This document shows positions 53,613 to 62,892 of a stretch of DNA of 64,000 bases, in pieces. Where the stretch lies: contig CAKZYJ010000494.1 in the NCBI GenBank assembly GCA_937884755.1, forward strand, positions 19,615-83,614. The letters run 5' to 3'. The position numbers and the translations under genes were made by a program. The notes below the pieces were generated by a model, which searched no databases, had not been told where the DNA came from, and worked only from the letters and a program-made list of their open reading frames with translations. The stretch comes from an uncultured Flammeovirgaceae bacterium. Its GTDB lineage: Bacteria > Bacteroidota > Bacteroidia > Cytophagales > Cyclobacteriaceae. Numbering within the stretch: position 1 is the stretch's first letter; every line of letters begins with the position of its first letter.

Positions 53613-53984
53613 GTAACTAAGATTACTTAGCTTTTGTAGAAGACATGATTGAAGCTATTAACAAGATTCTCCGGTATCTAGATACGGTCGATGGATTAAA
53701 AGAATTTCTACAGAACGATATGGTCATCGATGCAGTCACCAGGAATTATGAAATTATTGGCGAAGCGGCGAATCAAATATCGAAAGCGATTAAAGACAAA
53801 TATCCTGAATTGCCCTGGCGCCAAATGTACGGACGGTTCGCCGCCGCGACTAAGAAATTTTGCCGCTCATGACTATCATCGGATTGATCCGCAAATCTTA
53901 TGGGAGATAGCGGAAGATCATTTGATAGAAAATAAAATTCAATTAGAAAACTTATTAGATCAAGAGAAGCAAAACGAGGGCTAA
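53609..53984 (+). pseudogene. hepT: HEPN toxin (HepT/DUF86) with nonsense codon and 16-base insertion
   Basis: The original start is the ATG at 53609, overlapping the mntA stop. Codon 4 is TAA (MSN, stop, DYLAFVEDMIEAI). Translation can resume only at the ATG at 53645. At 53834-53849 a GC-rich 16-base insertion (CGGTTCGCCGCCGCGA) shifts the frame; removing it joins PWRQMYG to LRNFAAHDYHRIDPQILWEI and restores the RNxxxH active site. As it stands, the protein ends early at about 53872 without the active site. The true stop TAA lies in the R'' box of site E. Confidence 0.85.
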
Positions 53985-54044
53985 CACTACGTAAGCGCTA
54001 TGCGTCGGCTGATGCCTCGCACCAGCACCTATGCGAGCCATCAG
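53977..54044 (+). other. attC-like recombination site E, right end eroded
   Basis: R'' AGGGCTAAC (53977-53985) is the exact reverse complement of the first nine bases of its own cassette (GTTAGCCCT at 53278). The stem arms CTGATGCCTCGC (54009-54020) and GCGAGCCATCAG (54033-54044) pair at 11 of 12 positions. No GTT box follows before the cyclophilin gene, so the right end is lost and the array seems to end here. Confidence 0.65.
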
Positions 54045-54073
54045 ACAAATACTAAATAAACCCAACAATCAAG

Positions 54074-54673
54074 ATGATGACCAAACCCTTAGTAGTCTTA
54101 ATAATCATGATAATTGCTTCATGTACCGCTACACCCAAAGAGGCATCTACCTATAAAGTTGGGCAGATAATTACGCCTCACGGAGAAATGCTAATTTGGC
54201 TGTATGACGAAACGCCAACGCATAAGTCAAGTTTCATAGCGTTAGCTAGTGCCAGCTATTGGGATAGCTTAAGTTTTAATCGAGTAATAGAAGGTTTTGT
54301 CATTCAGGGAGGGTGCCCCGATACACCCGAGGGGTTTAGTGATTCCCCTTATTTGCTAAGCCCAGAATTCAACGATAGTTTAAAACATGTTTACGGAGCC
54401 GTGGGTGCAGGAAGAGACAATAACCCGCAAAAGTTATCCGCAGGCTGTCAATTTTATATTGTTCACGACAGGGAGGGAATCCCTCGGTTAGATGAGAATT
54501 ATACGGTTTTTGGTCAGGTGTTTAAAGGCCTGGAGACGCTAGATAAAATTGCTACTTTAGAAACAGACTCACTGGATGCTCCCCTCGAATTGGTCAATTT
54601 GGATGTGAATATTATTGAACTTACTGAGGCGCAGTTAAAAGATAATGGCTTTGAGCTAAAAAAAGACTCATAA
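54074..54673 (+). CDS. cyclophilin-type peptidylprolyl isomerase lipoprotein
   Basis: The 199-residue protein has a lipobox (LIIMIIASCTA). The cyclophilin core is clear: ASYWDSLSFNRVIEGFVIQGGC, GAVGAGRDNN, SAGCQFYIVHD and YTVFGQVFKGLETLDKIA. It would assist folding in the periplasm. It lies after the end of the cassette array and is not AT-rich, so it is probably the first host gene on this side. Confidence 0.9.
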   Translation: MMTKPLVVLIIMIIASCTATPKEASTYKVGQIITPHGEMLIWLYDETPTHKSSFIALASASYWDSLSFNRVIEGFVIQGGCPDTPEGFSDSPYLLSPEFNDSLKHVYGAVGAGRDNNPQKLSAGCQFYIVHDREGIPRLDENYTVFGQVFKGLETLDKIATLETDSLDAPLELVNLDVNIIELTEAQLKDNGFELKKDS

Positions 54674-54927
54674 TGATATAATGTTCGACCTTCTATCAGC
54701 AATTATCTTGGGAAAAGGAGTACATAAACAGAGTTTAAACTACAACAAGGTGCAGTCTAGCCCAACACTAGAATCAAAAGAAAACAAGCCCCAACGAACT
54801 TGCCCTTCCTTTTAAATAACTCAGAAGATCTGTTTTGAACTTTTATGATAGGGAAATTAGTACATCTTTATACTAAGAACTAAATTGGGATAAGCTTCCC
54901 TTCGATAGTAGAAACGATCGCAAATCT
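54674..54927. other. intergenic region with a degenerate hairpin
   Basis: CAAG...CTTG (about 54783-54800) around CCCCAACGAA is followed by CCCTTCCTTTT and resembles the elements near 44.19, 46.70 and 57.36 kb. It may terminate the cyclophilin transcript. Nothing else is recognised. Confidence 0.35.
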
Positions 54928-55524
54928 ATGAGACAGAATACTGGCGTATTAAGGCTACATTCCTTTAGACCCAGACTATTGATTGCAATTATTTGCTTTT
55001 GCGTCATACTGTACTTTTACCGTAGTATATCAATGGCGAGCAACGCTGAAGAATTAACTAACATGCTGTCCCTCACTCAGGATTCAGTAGTAAAAGGCTC
55101 TAATCATCGTATCTTCATCAATTTAATTCTCTTTTTACAGGCAGGTATTGGGCTTTCTTTTATAATCGTACCGTTTGTTATTGCAATCTACCATAACCGC
55201 GCACTACTTCAGCGGCTGAATAAACGAATGGCGACGTATCAGAAAAGAAGGAAAAAGCAAGCAATGAAATATGAAGTTGAACTTAAGGAAGACACCATCT
55301 CGGAAGAAGTTTTTTTAAAACGCTTATTACAGATTCATCCCAACCTTACGCCGCACGACCTTACCCTTTGTACGTTGCTTCGACAAAACTATAGCTCGAA
55401 AGAAATTGCTGAAGAATTAAACATCACTCCGGGAAGTGTGAACACCGCTCGTTACCGGCTGAGAAAAAAATTAGTGATGGAAAGAGAGACTGATCTAATC
55501 ATGTATCTTCGTAAAATCGCCTGA
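54928..55524 (+). CDS. membrane-anchored LuxR-type HTH regulator
   Basis: The 198-residue protein has two transmembrane helices (about 15-32, LLIAIICFCVILYFY; about 68-90, ILFLQAGIGLSFIIVPFVIA), a basic coiled segment, and a LuxR/GerE-type HTH at the end (LTPHDLTLCTLLRQNYSSKE, IAEELNITPGSVNTARYRLR). Bacteroidota often have such HTH domains attached to membrane or TPR sensors. It lies before the TlpA-like lipoprotein gene, 238 bases apart. Confidence 0.82.
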   Translation: MRQNTGVLRLHSFRPRLLIAIICFCVILYFYRSISMASNAEELTNMLSLTQDSVVKGSNHRIFINLILFLQAGIGLSFIIVPFVIAIYHNRALLQRLNKRMATYQKRRKKQAMKYEVELKEDTISEEVFLKRLLQIHPNLTPHDLTLCTLLRQNYSSKEIAEELNITPGSVNTARYRLRKKLVMERETDLIMYLRKIA

Positions 55525-55762
55525 ATTACCCAATGTTGATTCGTTGTCTATTGGCTTAATTTGCTTCTGAGAGCGAAAACGCCCTTTCTTACGCACAAAA
55601 AAGGACTTGCATCAATACTTCTACATCGAGTATTCCTACTTTTCGTATGGCCGACTTAACTTTTCAAACGGTCCTTGTGCGGGATATGCTGTCTTTGGAG
55701 GGTTCTCCTAAGGATGTAGTTACCATACTAGATAATCTTTAAAAGTCTAATTAAAATTAAGT

Positions 55763-57235
55763 ATGAAAACCATTGGTATTCTTCTCGCATTCCTCAGTGC
55801 CTGTAGTTCAGGAAGTTTAGAACACATTAAGTATCAACCTTTCTCAACCAGCGTAATTAAGATAACCTTCGATTTTGTACCGGCTGATACTGTTTATCTT
55901 GAAGCAGTTACAGTGAATAATATTCCCGAACAAGGCCGTAGGTCCGAAGTGATTCCTGTATCAAAGAAGGGCAGCTACTTCTTAACGCTTACCAACGACC
56001 GACCCGCTTCTGCTACCTTCGCCTTGGATGACCAAGAGTATAACGTGATAATACTCCCTGACGACACCGTTGATATGTCGGTGCGAGCACCCGCAGGCAA
56101 CCTTGACATCAATTTTAACGGAAAATGGGCAGAAGTTAACGAATACTATAAGGCTAAGCGAAACGGGTTAGGGTACGCTGATTTGAGTGTTCCGTTCAAC
56201 CGCCAATTACCGTCCCTTACGTCCTATCAAAAAATCAGTAGCGTGATAGATTCTTTGGTTAACAGTGAATATAAATTCTTAGAAGGATATGTAGAAAAAC
56301 AAAAACTTCCTGCCTGGTTTATCCAGTACGAAGAGGCCGAAATTAGGTACTTAGGATTAGGCTTTAAAACATTCCTTCCTAGATACATTGCCATGTCCAA
56401 TTTTTCGGAAAAAGACCCCCCCGACCAATATTTCGATTTCGTTAAAAAAGACGACATCAACAACCCTTCAGCAACTGCTTCTAGCCATTACTTTCCGTTT
56501 TTAACGGAGTATTTTCTACGGAACCTATCTTCAGCTGAGTACAATGAGTTGATGTCAGGACCCGAGGGTATTGACAAAATACACAGTCATATTCTACAAC
56601 AATCTAAATCTGAGTTGACCGGTAGAGTAAAAGAATTGTACCATCGCTACCTTTTTAGCTCAGCTATACGGTTTTCTGATACGACTCTGATAGATTCAAT
56701 AGCGAGTGTCTATGGAGTACAGGACTATGAGATGTTTCGCGAAATAGCCGGAACAGGTGTCACAAAGAATCTTACCTCATATAACTTGGCCAAAGGAGAT
56801 ACTATTCCTGACTTTGACACAACTGATCCGCTAGATAGTATTGTGTCCATCAGAGAATACCAAGATAAAGTATTGTATATAAACCTTTGGGCTACTTGGT
56901 GTGAACCCTGTATTAAAAACATACCCGAATTGAATAAAATGATTGATTCTTATCGTGGTAATGAAGATTTAGCGTTTCTTAACGTGTGTATAAATAGCGA
57001 AAAAGAAAAATGGCTTACTACAATTGATCGCTATAGCGTGAAAGGAGTTAATCTCTTGGCTGAAAGAAACGGGAATGAAAAAATACAATCAATCTTTGAT
57101 ATACAAGTAATACCTACTTATATACTGGTCAATAAAGGGAATATTCTCTATGCTAATCATACAGAAAAAGCACCAACTATAAAAAGTACGATAGATGAAT
57201 TGCTAAATGAAATGCCGCATAACAAAGTGCAGTAG
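55763..57235 (+). CDS. TlpA-like thioredoxin-fold lipoprotein
   Basis: The 490-residue protein has a lipobox (LLAFLSACSSG), a beta-sandwich N-terminal domain, a helical middle, and a C-terminal thioredoxin domain (about 350-485) with LYINLWATWCEPCIKNIPEL, Cys380 and Cys383 forming the CxxC, and the cis-proline segment IQVIPTYILV. This is the usual Bacteroidota TlpA/ResA type, reducing disulfides in the periplasm or of cytochromes. Confidence 0.88.
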   Translation: MKTIGILLAFLSACSSGSLEHIKYQPFSTSVIKITFDFVPADTVYLEAVTVNNIPEQGRRSEVIPVSKKGSYFLTLTNDRPASATFALDDQEYNVIILPDDTVDMSVRAPAGNLDINFNGKWAEVNEYYKAKRNGLGYADLSVPFNRQLPSLTSYQKISSVIDSLVNSEYKFLEGYVEKQKLPAWFIQYEEAEIRYLGLGFKTFLPRYIAMSNFSEKDPPDQYFDFVKKDDINNPSATASSHYFPFLTEYFLRNLSSAEYNELMSGPEGIDKIHSHILQQSKSELTGRVKELYHRYLFSSAIRFSDTTLIDSIASVYGVQDYEMFREIAGTGVTKNLTSYNLAKGDTIPDFDTTDPLDSIVSIREYQDKVLYINLWATWCEPCIKNIPELNKMIDSYRGNEDLAFLNVCINSEKEKWLTTIDRYSVKGVNLLAERNGNEKIQSIFDIQVIPTYILVNKGNILYANHTEKAPTIKSTIDELLNEMPHNKVQ

Positions 57236-57415
57236 CTACCCCGGTCTAAAAGCACTCGAAAGCTTATTTCCCCAATACACGAAATTTGATTATTGAAAGA
57301 AAAATGCAAACAAGGCCAGGTTGGCTACTCACACGGGCCGTTAGAGGCGAAAAAGGACAAGCCCCACTGAGCCTGCCCTTTCCTTTCTTTATTCATAAAT
57401 ATTCTAACGACTACA

Positions 57416-59611
57416 TCAACCCATATTAATATCTCGTTGGGCGAAGGGCTGATCGTATAAGCGGGTACCGGTAGCTTGATACAAGGCATTGGCCAAGGCC
57501 CCCATAATGGGCGGCAAAGAAGGTTCGCCCAGGCCGGTAGGATCAATGCCGTTCTCTACGAAGAAAGTTTCAATCTCTACCGGAGCTTCCTTGGTACGGA
57601 TGAGGCGGTACCGGTCATAGTTGCTCTGATCGGGTTTACCGTCGGTGAAGGTAACTGCTCCGTAGAGAGCATGGCCAATACCGTCGATGATACCCCCTTC
57701 TACCTGGTTAATAGCCCCTTCAGGGTTCACCACAATGCCGCAGTCTACGGCGCACCATACTTTCTGTACTTTAGGTTTATCACCCTCCATTACTACGTCT
57801 ACTACCTGAGCCACGTAGGAATTATGGCAGTAGTAAGCAGATACTCCACGATGCACTCCCGGCATATCCTGCCCCCAACCCGATTTTTCTTTTACCATTT
57901 TCAGCACTCCGGCGTAGCGTTCGGCATCATAGTCGTTGTCTTCGCCAACTGGATCGTTAATGGCTCTATCGAACAATTCCAGACGGAAATCAATCGGATC
58001 TTTTCCGGCAGCTTCGGCTACTTCATCCAGGAAGGATTGCTCGGCACCCGCCACAAAGTTAGAGCGAGGCGCTCGCCAGGCTCCGGTAGAAATGTTAGAA
58101 TCTACATTGTGGTTTTCGGCCAGGTAATGGTCCACCGTACCGGCTGGGTAGCGGTTAGCGAATAATGGCCCACCCTGAATACCCGCACCTCGGGCGTGGA
58201 AGGCTGTCATATTATTGTTGTTATCCAGTGCTGCCCGGTAGGTAATCTTGTAGGCCGGACGGTAGGTACCCTGCGTCATATCATCCTCGCGGGTGTACAC
58301 CAGTTTAATGGGAGCGTTGGCTTTCTGGGAGATAGCAGCCGCTTCCAGCCCAAAGTTTCCGTATAGGCGACGGCCAAAGCCTCCGCCCATGCGGGTCATA
58401 TCAATACTAATTTTCTCTTCTGGCATGCCGAGCAGGTCGGATACGCTCTTCCGCATATTCTCTGGCGTCTGAATAGGCCCAACCAGTTCGGCTTTTTCGG
58501 GAGTAACGTGGGCGAAGAAATTCATCGGCTCCATGGTATTATGCGGCAGGAAGGGCGCACTGTAGGTTCGCTCAACCACCTTGGCCGCACTACGGAAGGC
58601 AGCATCCGGATTACCATCCTTACGAGAAGGTTCTTCGGCTTTTTTAGTTACTGCCTCGGCCAGAGCCGCTTCGTGCCCACCAGAATTTTCACCCGGAGAT
58701 TCCTGCTCCCAGTTCACCTTCACGGTATTTTTGGCTTTCATTACCGGCCAGGTGCCTTCTCCTATTACAGCAATCAGTTCGGGGAAGGCGTTGGTATCCG
58801 ACCAGGTTCTACCTTCTTCCGATGGAGCCGTCTGCACTTTGAATACATCTTTGATACCCGGCATAGCCAGTGCTTCACTAGCATCAAAATCCCCAATCTT
58901 CAGACCGAAAGCCGGCGGGTGTATGATCATGGCGGTGAGCATGCCATCCCGCTTAATGTCTATACCAAACAGCGGCTTACCAGCTATAATCGCCGGGCCG
59001 TCCACATTCTTGGTAGGGTGACCAATGATCTTAAAATCTTTGGGGTCTTTCAACTCAATCTCTTCCGGTACTTCCAGGCCCGCGGCACTATTGGCTACTT
59101 CCCCGTAGCCGATGGATTTATCGGAACCCGTGTGCGAGATGGTTCCGTTGGTGGTAGAGAGTTCACCTACGGGCACTCCCCACTGTTGGGCTGCCGCTTC
59201 AATCAACACTCGGCGGGCCGAAGCTCCCGCCATACGTAAGCTTTGCCATCCCTGCCGGATAGACTGGCTTCCACCCGCTAGCTGCCGGGTGTATTTCTCG
59301 GTATTCAGCCCGGCTTGTTTTACGGTTACATCTTTCCAGTCTACGTCCAGTTCTTCGGCTACAATCATCGGCATGGCGGTTTTCACGTTCTGCCCGATTT
59401 CCGGATTGGGTGACATAATCGTTACCGCACCATTATCGCCAATCTGGATAAAAGCGTTCACATCAAACCACTCCTTAGGTACATCGGCCATCTCTTCCCC
59501 CGCAGGCTTGCAGGCAGTCAGCCAGTTGAAACCGATCATCAGACCACCCCCGGCGGCGGAGGATACTTTCAGAAAAGATCGTCGGTTGAATTGAGTTTTT
59601 ATTAATGTCAT
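57416..59611 (-). CDS. Tat-exported molybdopterin-binding oxidoreductase large subunit (IorB-like)
   Basis: The 731-residue protein carries a twin-arginine signal (FNRRSFLKVSSAAGGG) with a cysteine in TAC. It belongs to the xanthine dehydrogenase/isoquinoline 1-oxidoreductase beta family: GGGFGRRLYGNFGLEAAAIS, STGAWRAPRSNFVAGAEQSF and the catalytic glutamate in GLGEPSLPPIMGAL. It hydroxylates an aldehyde or N-heterocycle. The 2Fe-2S subunit gene lies seven bases upstream. No FAD subunit is present, as in the IorAB type. A diverged copy of its last 73 codons and 3' flank is at 44182-44467. Confidence 0.9.
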   Translation of the reverse strand: MTLIKTQFNRRSFLKVSSAAGGGLMIGFNWLTACKPAGEEMADVPKEWFDVNAFIQIGDNGAVTIMSPNPEIGQNVKTAMPMIVAEELDVDWKDVTVKQAGLNTEKYTRQLAGGSQSIRQGWQSLRMAGASARRVLIEAAAQQWGVPVGELSTTNGTISHTGSDKSIGYGEVANSAAGLEVPEEIELKDPKDFKIIGHPTKNVDGPAIIAGKPLFGIDIKRDGMLTAMIIHPPAFGLKIGDFDASEALAMPGIKDVFKVQTAPSEEGRTWSDTNAFPELIAVIGEGTWPVMKAKNTVKVNWEQESPGENSGGHEAALAEAVTKKAEEPSRKDGNPDAAFRSAAKVVERTYSAPFLPHNTMEPMNFFAHVTPEKAELVGPIQTPENMRKSVSDLLGMPEEKISIDMTRMGGGFGRRLYGNFGLEAAAISQKANAPIKLVYTREDDMTQGTYRPAYKITYRAALDNNNNMTAFHARGAGIQGGPLFANRYPAGTVDHYLAENHNVDSNISTGAWRAPRSNFVAGAEQSFLDEVAEAAGKDPIDFRLELFDRAINDPVGEDNDYDAERYAGVLKMVKEKSGWGQDMPGVHRGVSAYYCHNSYVAQVVDVVMEGDKPKVQKVWCAVDCGIVVNPEGAINQVEGGIIDGIGHALYGAVTFTDGKPDQSNYDRYRLIRTKEAPVEIETFFVENGIDPTGLGEPSLPPIMGALANALYQATGTRLYDQPFAQRDINMG

Positions 59612-59618
59612 AATGGGT

Positions 59619-60092
59619 TCAATTAGTAGGTTGGTTCAACTTTTCAGAAGCGGTTCGGATAGCGGCCTTAATACGAACGTAGGTACCGCAACGGCAAATA
59701 TTACCGTTCATCGCATCATCAATCTCCTTATCCGAAGGGTTGGGATTTCTGGATAACAGAGAGGCAGCGTTCATCATCTGACCCGCCTGGCAGTAGCCAC
59801 ACTGTGCTACATCGTGCTCTAGCCAAGCCTGCTGCACCGCGTGATTGGCATCTTCGGATAGTCCTTCAATCGTAGTAACCTTTGCTTCACCAACACTACT
59901 GACGGGCACCGAGCAGGAGCGTACGGCAGTACCGTCGAGGTGCACCGTACAGGCGCCACACTGAGCAATGCCGCAGCCAAATTTGGTGCCTACTAAATCT
60001 AAATTATCACGAAGTACCCAGAGTACGGGAGTATCCGGATCAACGTCTACCTGATGCTGTTTTCCGTTTACGTTAATGGTAAAAGCTGCCAT
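59619..60092 (-). CDS. 2Fe-2S subunit of the molybdopterin oxidoreductase (IorA-like)
   Basis: The 157-residue protein has a plant-type ferredoxin cluster site ([20 protein letters not shown]) and a second helical cluster site ([11 protein letters not shown] and [12 protein letters not shown]), giving the two clusters typical of the xanthine oxidase small subunit. It has no signal and is presumably carried out with the Tat-signal large subunit encoded seven bases downstream. Confidence 0.93.
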   Translation of the reverse strand: MAAFTINVNGKQHQVDVDPDTPVLWVLRDNLDLVGTKFGCGIAQCGACTVHLDGTAVRSCSVPVSSVGEAKVTTIEGLSEDANHAVQQAWLEHDVAQCGYCQAGQMMNAASLLSRNPNPSDKEIDDAMNGNICRCGTYVRIKAAIRTASEKLNQPTN

Positions 60093-60317
60093 AGGAGGTA
60101 TGTTAAAAATATGATTACACTAAAGAGGCATAATTTACCAAAGTTCGGGCAAGGATGCGAACTTCGACAGTACTAATTATAATAGGTCCGGGTGGTGGTA
60201 TAAACTATTTACTAGATTATATAAAAATATATCAATCAAACTGATTTTGCCCAGCAAAACCGAGGTATTTCAGTCATCTCTTTGCAAACTGTAACCATAC
60301 AAAATCTCTAAGGTAGC

Positions 60318-61517
60318 TCAGAGATGCAGCGTCATGCCGAAGCCCGGCTGCGGTGAAGGAATCAATTGTCCGTCTTTCATCTGGTAGTCTCCGAAGTCAA
60401 TTTGATCGCTTAGACAGGTGGCTCCTTCTACCGTACAGGTATTACCTAGCCCCCCGGCCAGGTGGGCAATGTAGTAAGACTTGAGCATGGTGCCCCAGGC
60501 ATGAGGAGAGGCTAGCGTCTGCATGTTCTTCAGTTCGGGCATCAACTGCCGCCAGGGAGTAAAGCCATAACTAACAATATCGAATAGGCATACGTCAATT
60601 ATATTTTCTCTTGCCAGTTCCTTTACAAAATCAACGTCGGGACGAAACTCTCCGTCGGCCAGATAGGTACTCGCAAAGCCATTGGTTTGCATCCATTCCT
60701 TTAGCTTGCGGCAGTCGGAACGGGTCTCCAGAAAAGGCTCTTCTATCCAGAATAAGGAAATACCTTCTATTCCCTCCAGGTACCGGATAAACGAGCCAAC
60801 GTTGTATCCGTCGTTAGCATCCACCAGTATATCACAATCGGGGAAGTGCTCGGCCACCAGGCGGGTGACTTCAATGTCCCGCTGAATCCCCTCCTGCTCG
60901 GGCATCCATTGATTGCCTCGTCCTATCTTCAGCTTAAACTGCCGATAACCGTAGTCGTAATCCCATTGGCACTCTTCCAGAATGGTGTCCAACCCTTTAC
61001 CCTGGTTTTCCGGCTCCAGTTCGTCAAAGTAGATCATCCCTGAATAACACTTGGTGACAAACGGCTCTTCGGCTCCGAGTAATTGGTAAACCGGTTGGTT
61101 GAGAATTACTCCCGACAGATCATGCAGCGCAAAGTCAAAAACTCGTAGGGAGCTGTCGGTAATGCCGCTCTCCGGCGAAAGACAATCACCCACTCGACGG
61201 TTGAGGATAGCCGCTCTTAGGTTTTCCGTATCCTCATCCCGATAGGGAGCGTGTCCCCAACCGGTAGCCCCCTGGTCTGTGGTAATCTGGCAAATCTTGG
61301 CAGTAGGGCCCAGACCGTGCACATCCAGCCGGGCATTTTTCCCAACCTGGCGCGGCCATTTCAATGAAAGTTTCGAGAAAGAGACTTTCTGAATGGTATG
61401 GTAGTTCAGCTCATTAAGCCAGGCTAAATGAGTATACCGAAAAGGGGTGAAAGGAGTAGCCGCGGCAACAGGTAGCCAGGCAGTAGTTTGCAGAAATTGC
61501 CTTCGATTGAGGTTCAT
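60318..61517 (-). CDS. Tat-exported enolase-superfamily protein (mandelate racemase type)
   Basis: The 399-residue protein starts NLNRRQFLQTTAWLPVAAAT, a twin-arginine-like signal. The C-terminal barrel shows YRQFKLKIGRG (acid/base lysine), DILVDANDGYN, WIEEPFLE and LADGEF (three metal acids) and ASPHAWG (catalytic histidine). This fits the mandelate racemase subgroup, acting on sugar acids by abstracting an alpha proton. The exact dehydratase or racemase is unknown. Confidence 0.85.
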   Translation of the reverse strand: MNLNRRQFLQTTAWLPVAAATPFTPFRYTHLAWLNELNYHTIQKVSFSKLSLKWPRQVGKNARLDVHGLGPTAKICQITTDQGATGWGHAPYRDEDTENLRAAILNRRVGDCLSPESGITDSSLRVFDFALHDLSGVILNQPVYQLLGAEEPFVTKCYSGMIYFDELEPENQGKGLDTILEECQWDYDYGYRQFKLKIGRGNQWMPEQEGIQRDIEVTRLVAEHFPDCDILVDANDGYNVGSFIRYLEGIEGISLFWIEEPFLETRSDCRKLKEWMQTNGFASTYLADGEFRPDVDFVKELARENIIDVCLFDIVSYGFTPWRQLMPELKNMQTLASPHAWGTMLKSYYIAHLAGGLGNTCTVEGATCLSDQIDFGDYQMKDGQLIPSPQPGFGMTLHL

Positions 61518-61949
61518 TAGGTTTGCGTTAAGGTTGCTGTTCTGCTAAAGTAGCGAATAAAGTACTGCTTAGGAAGATAGTTAATTTGAACTTAATTTCC
61601 CGTGTTTAATCAACCGCTCGGATTCTCCTTTTACGCACCGGTAGCTTCTCAGGCTCATGATTTTGAAGTAATCGCCCGTCCGACGGGGGGAATCCACTTT
61701 TTTGCCGACGAGGCTACGTTATCGGCTCATTATGCTACAGTGCATGGTACCTAATCTATCGGGTGCTTGGTAGGCTCGTCGGATTATTGGCTATTGAGCA
61801 CTATGATTTCAAATTTTTGCTAATCAGGGATTTGCACCTTATTACCCAAAAGGAGTTAATTATCTTGTTATAATCTTTTGGATAAAATAAAACACCAAGC
61901 AGGCTTGTGCGTATACCCTATTTTCACTTCTGCTATACTAACCCCCATT
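61518..61949. other. long intergenic region with a short orphan reading frame
   Basis: This 432-base gap separates divergent genes. A frame from a GTG at 61603 to a TAA near 61755 reads about 50 residues including FEVIARPTGGIHFFADEATL, which looks protein-like but has no recognised family and could be a gene fragment. Otherwise nothing is seen. Confidence 0.3.
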
Positions 61950-62888
61950 GTGACCAATTCGCGGCGTATTCCTTGGCTGATAGTTGCTTCATTTGCTACG
62001 CTTTATCTCGTATGGGGTTCTACTTACTTGGCCGTAAAGTACGCCGTAGAAAGTTTTCCTCCTTTCTTGATGTGTGCTGCTCGATTTATAGCTGCCGGAA
62101 GCATCTTGTATACCTTCGGTTTGTTTCAGCGCTGGCCCCGTCCAACCTTCACTCAGTGGAAGTACGCCTTACTGATGGGAATGCTCTTTATGGGAAGTAT
62201 GAGTAGTGTAGCCTGGGCTGAGCAGTATGTAGATTCTAGCTTGGCTGCTCTCATTATTACTTCCGAACCAGGGCTTATCGTGCTGCTGTTGTGGATTTTT
62301 AAGAGGCAACCTCCTAGCTTGCAGGGCTTAGTTGGGTTAGTATTGGGAGTGGCTGGTATGCTGGTGTTAGTTGGGCCCTCATTGGAATCATTAGGGGAAA
62401 GTCGCTCAAGTGCAATTATTATCATCTTTCTGGCAGCCCTGGCTTGGTCGGTTGGTTCGGTGTATCCTGCTCACAATAAATTACCTTCATTACCCACGCA
62501 GAGCATTGCTATGCAGATGCTGATCAGCGGAGTGGTACTGCTAGGGTTTAGTGGCATTACCGAAAACTGGACTACGTTTTCTGTATCAGCAGTTGAATCA
62601 GTGGCTTGGATCTCATGGGGATTTTTGGTGCTTTTCGGGTCCGTTTTGGCCTTCTCTGCTTTTAATTATCTTCTGCGAGTAGAATCTCCTGATAAGGTAG
62701 TGACGTTTGCCTACGTAAATCCGGTGATTGCAGTGCTACTAGGTTGGCTGTTCCGAGGCGAAACCCTAACGATGGTGACCGGTATGGCTGCATTGCTTCT
62801 ACTAACCGGGGTATTTCTTATCTCCACCCGTCGGACGCTAATCACATTCCCTACTAAATGGCGTCGCTTAGCTAAAAAGAGTGCGTAG
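61950..62888 (+). CDS. EamA/DMT-superfamily transporter
   Basis: The product is an inner-membrane protein with ten predicted helices in two EamA repeats. The first repeat opens LIVASFATLYLVWGSTYLAV and the second contains SAIIIIFLAALAWSVGSVY. The GTG at 61950 gives the usual short N-terminus (MTNSRRIPWLIV); a TTG at 61878 would add 24 residues. Members export amino acids or other metabolites. The gene is convergent with the Uma2 gene, with a palindrome between. Confidence 0.87.
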   Translation: MTNSRRIPWLIVASFATLYLVWGSTYLAVKYAVESFPPFLMCAARFIAAGSILYTFGLFQRWPRPTFTQWKYALLMGMLFMGSMSSVAWAEQYVDSSLAALIITSEPGLIVLLLWIFKRQPPSLQGLVGLVLGVAGMLVLVGPSLESLGESRSSAIIIIFLAALAWSVGSVYPAHNKLPSLPTQSIAMQMLISGVVLLGFSGITENWTTFSVSAVESVAWISWGFLVLFGSVLAFSAFNYLLRVESPDKVVTFAYVNPVIAVLLGWLFRGETLTMVTGMAALLLLTGVFLISTRRTLITFPTKWRRLAKKSA

Positions 62889-62892
62889 CATA

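Noticed and set aside
57476..59594. Several long plus-strand reading frames opposite the molybdopterin oxidoreductase gene
   Set aside because: They are antisense shadows; the minus-strand frame has full family motifs throughout.
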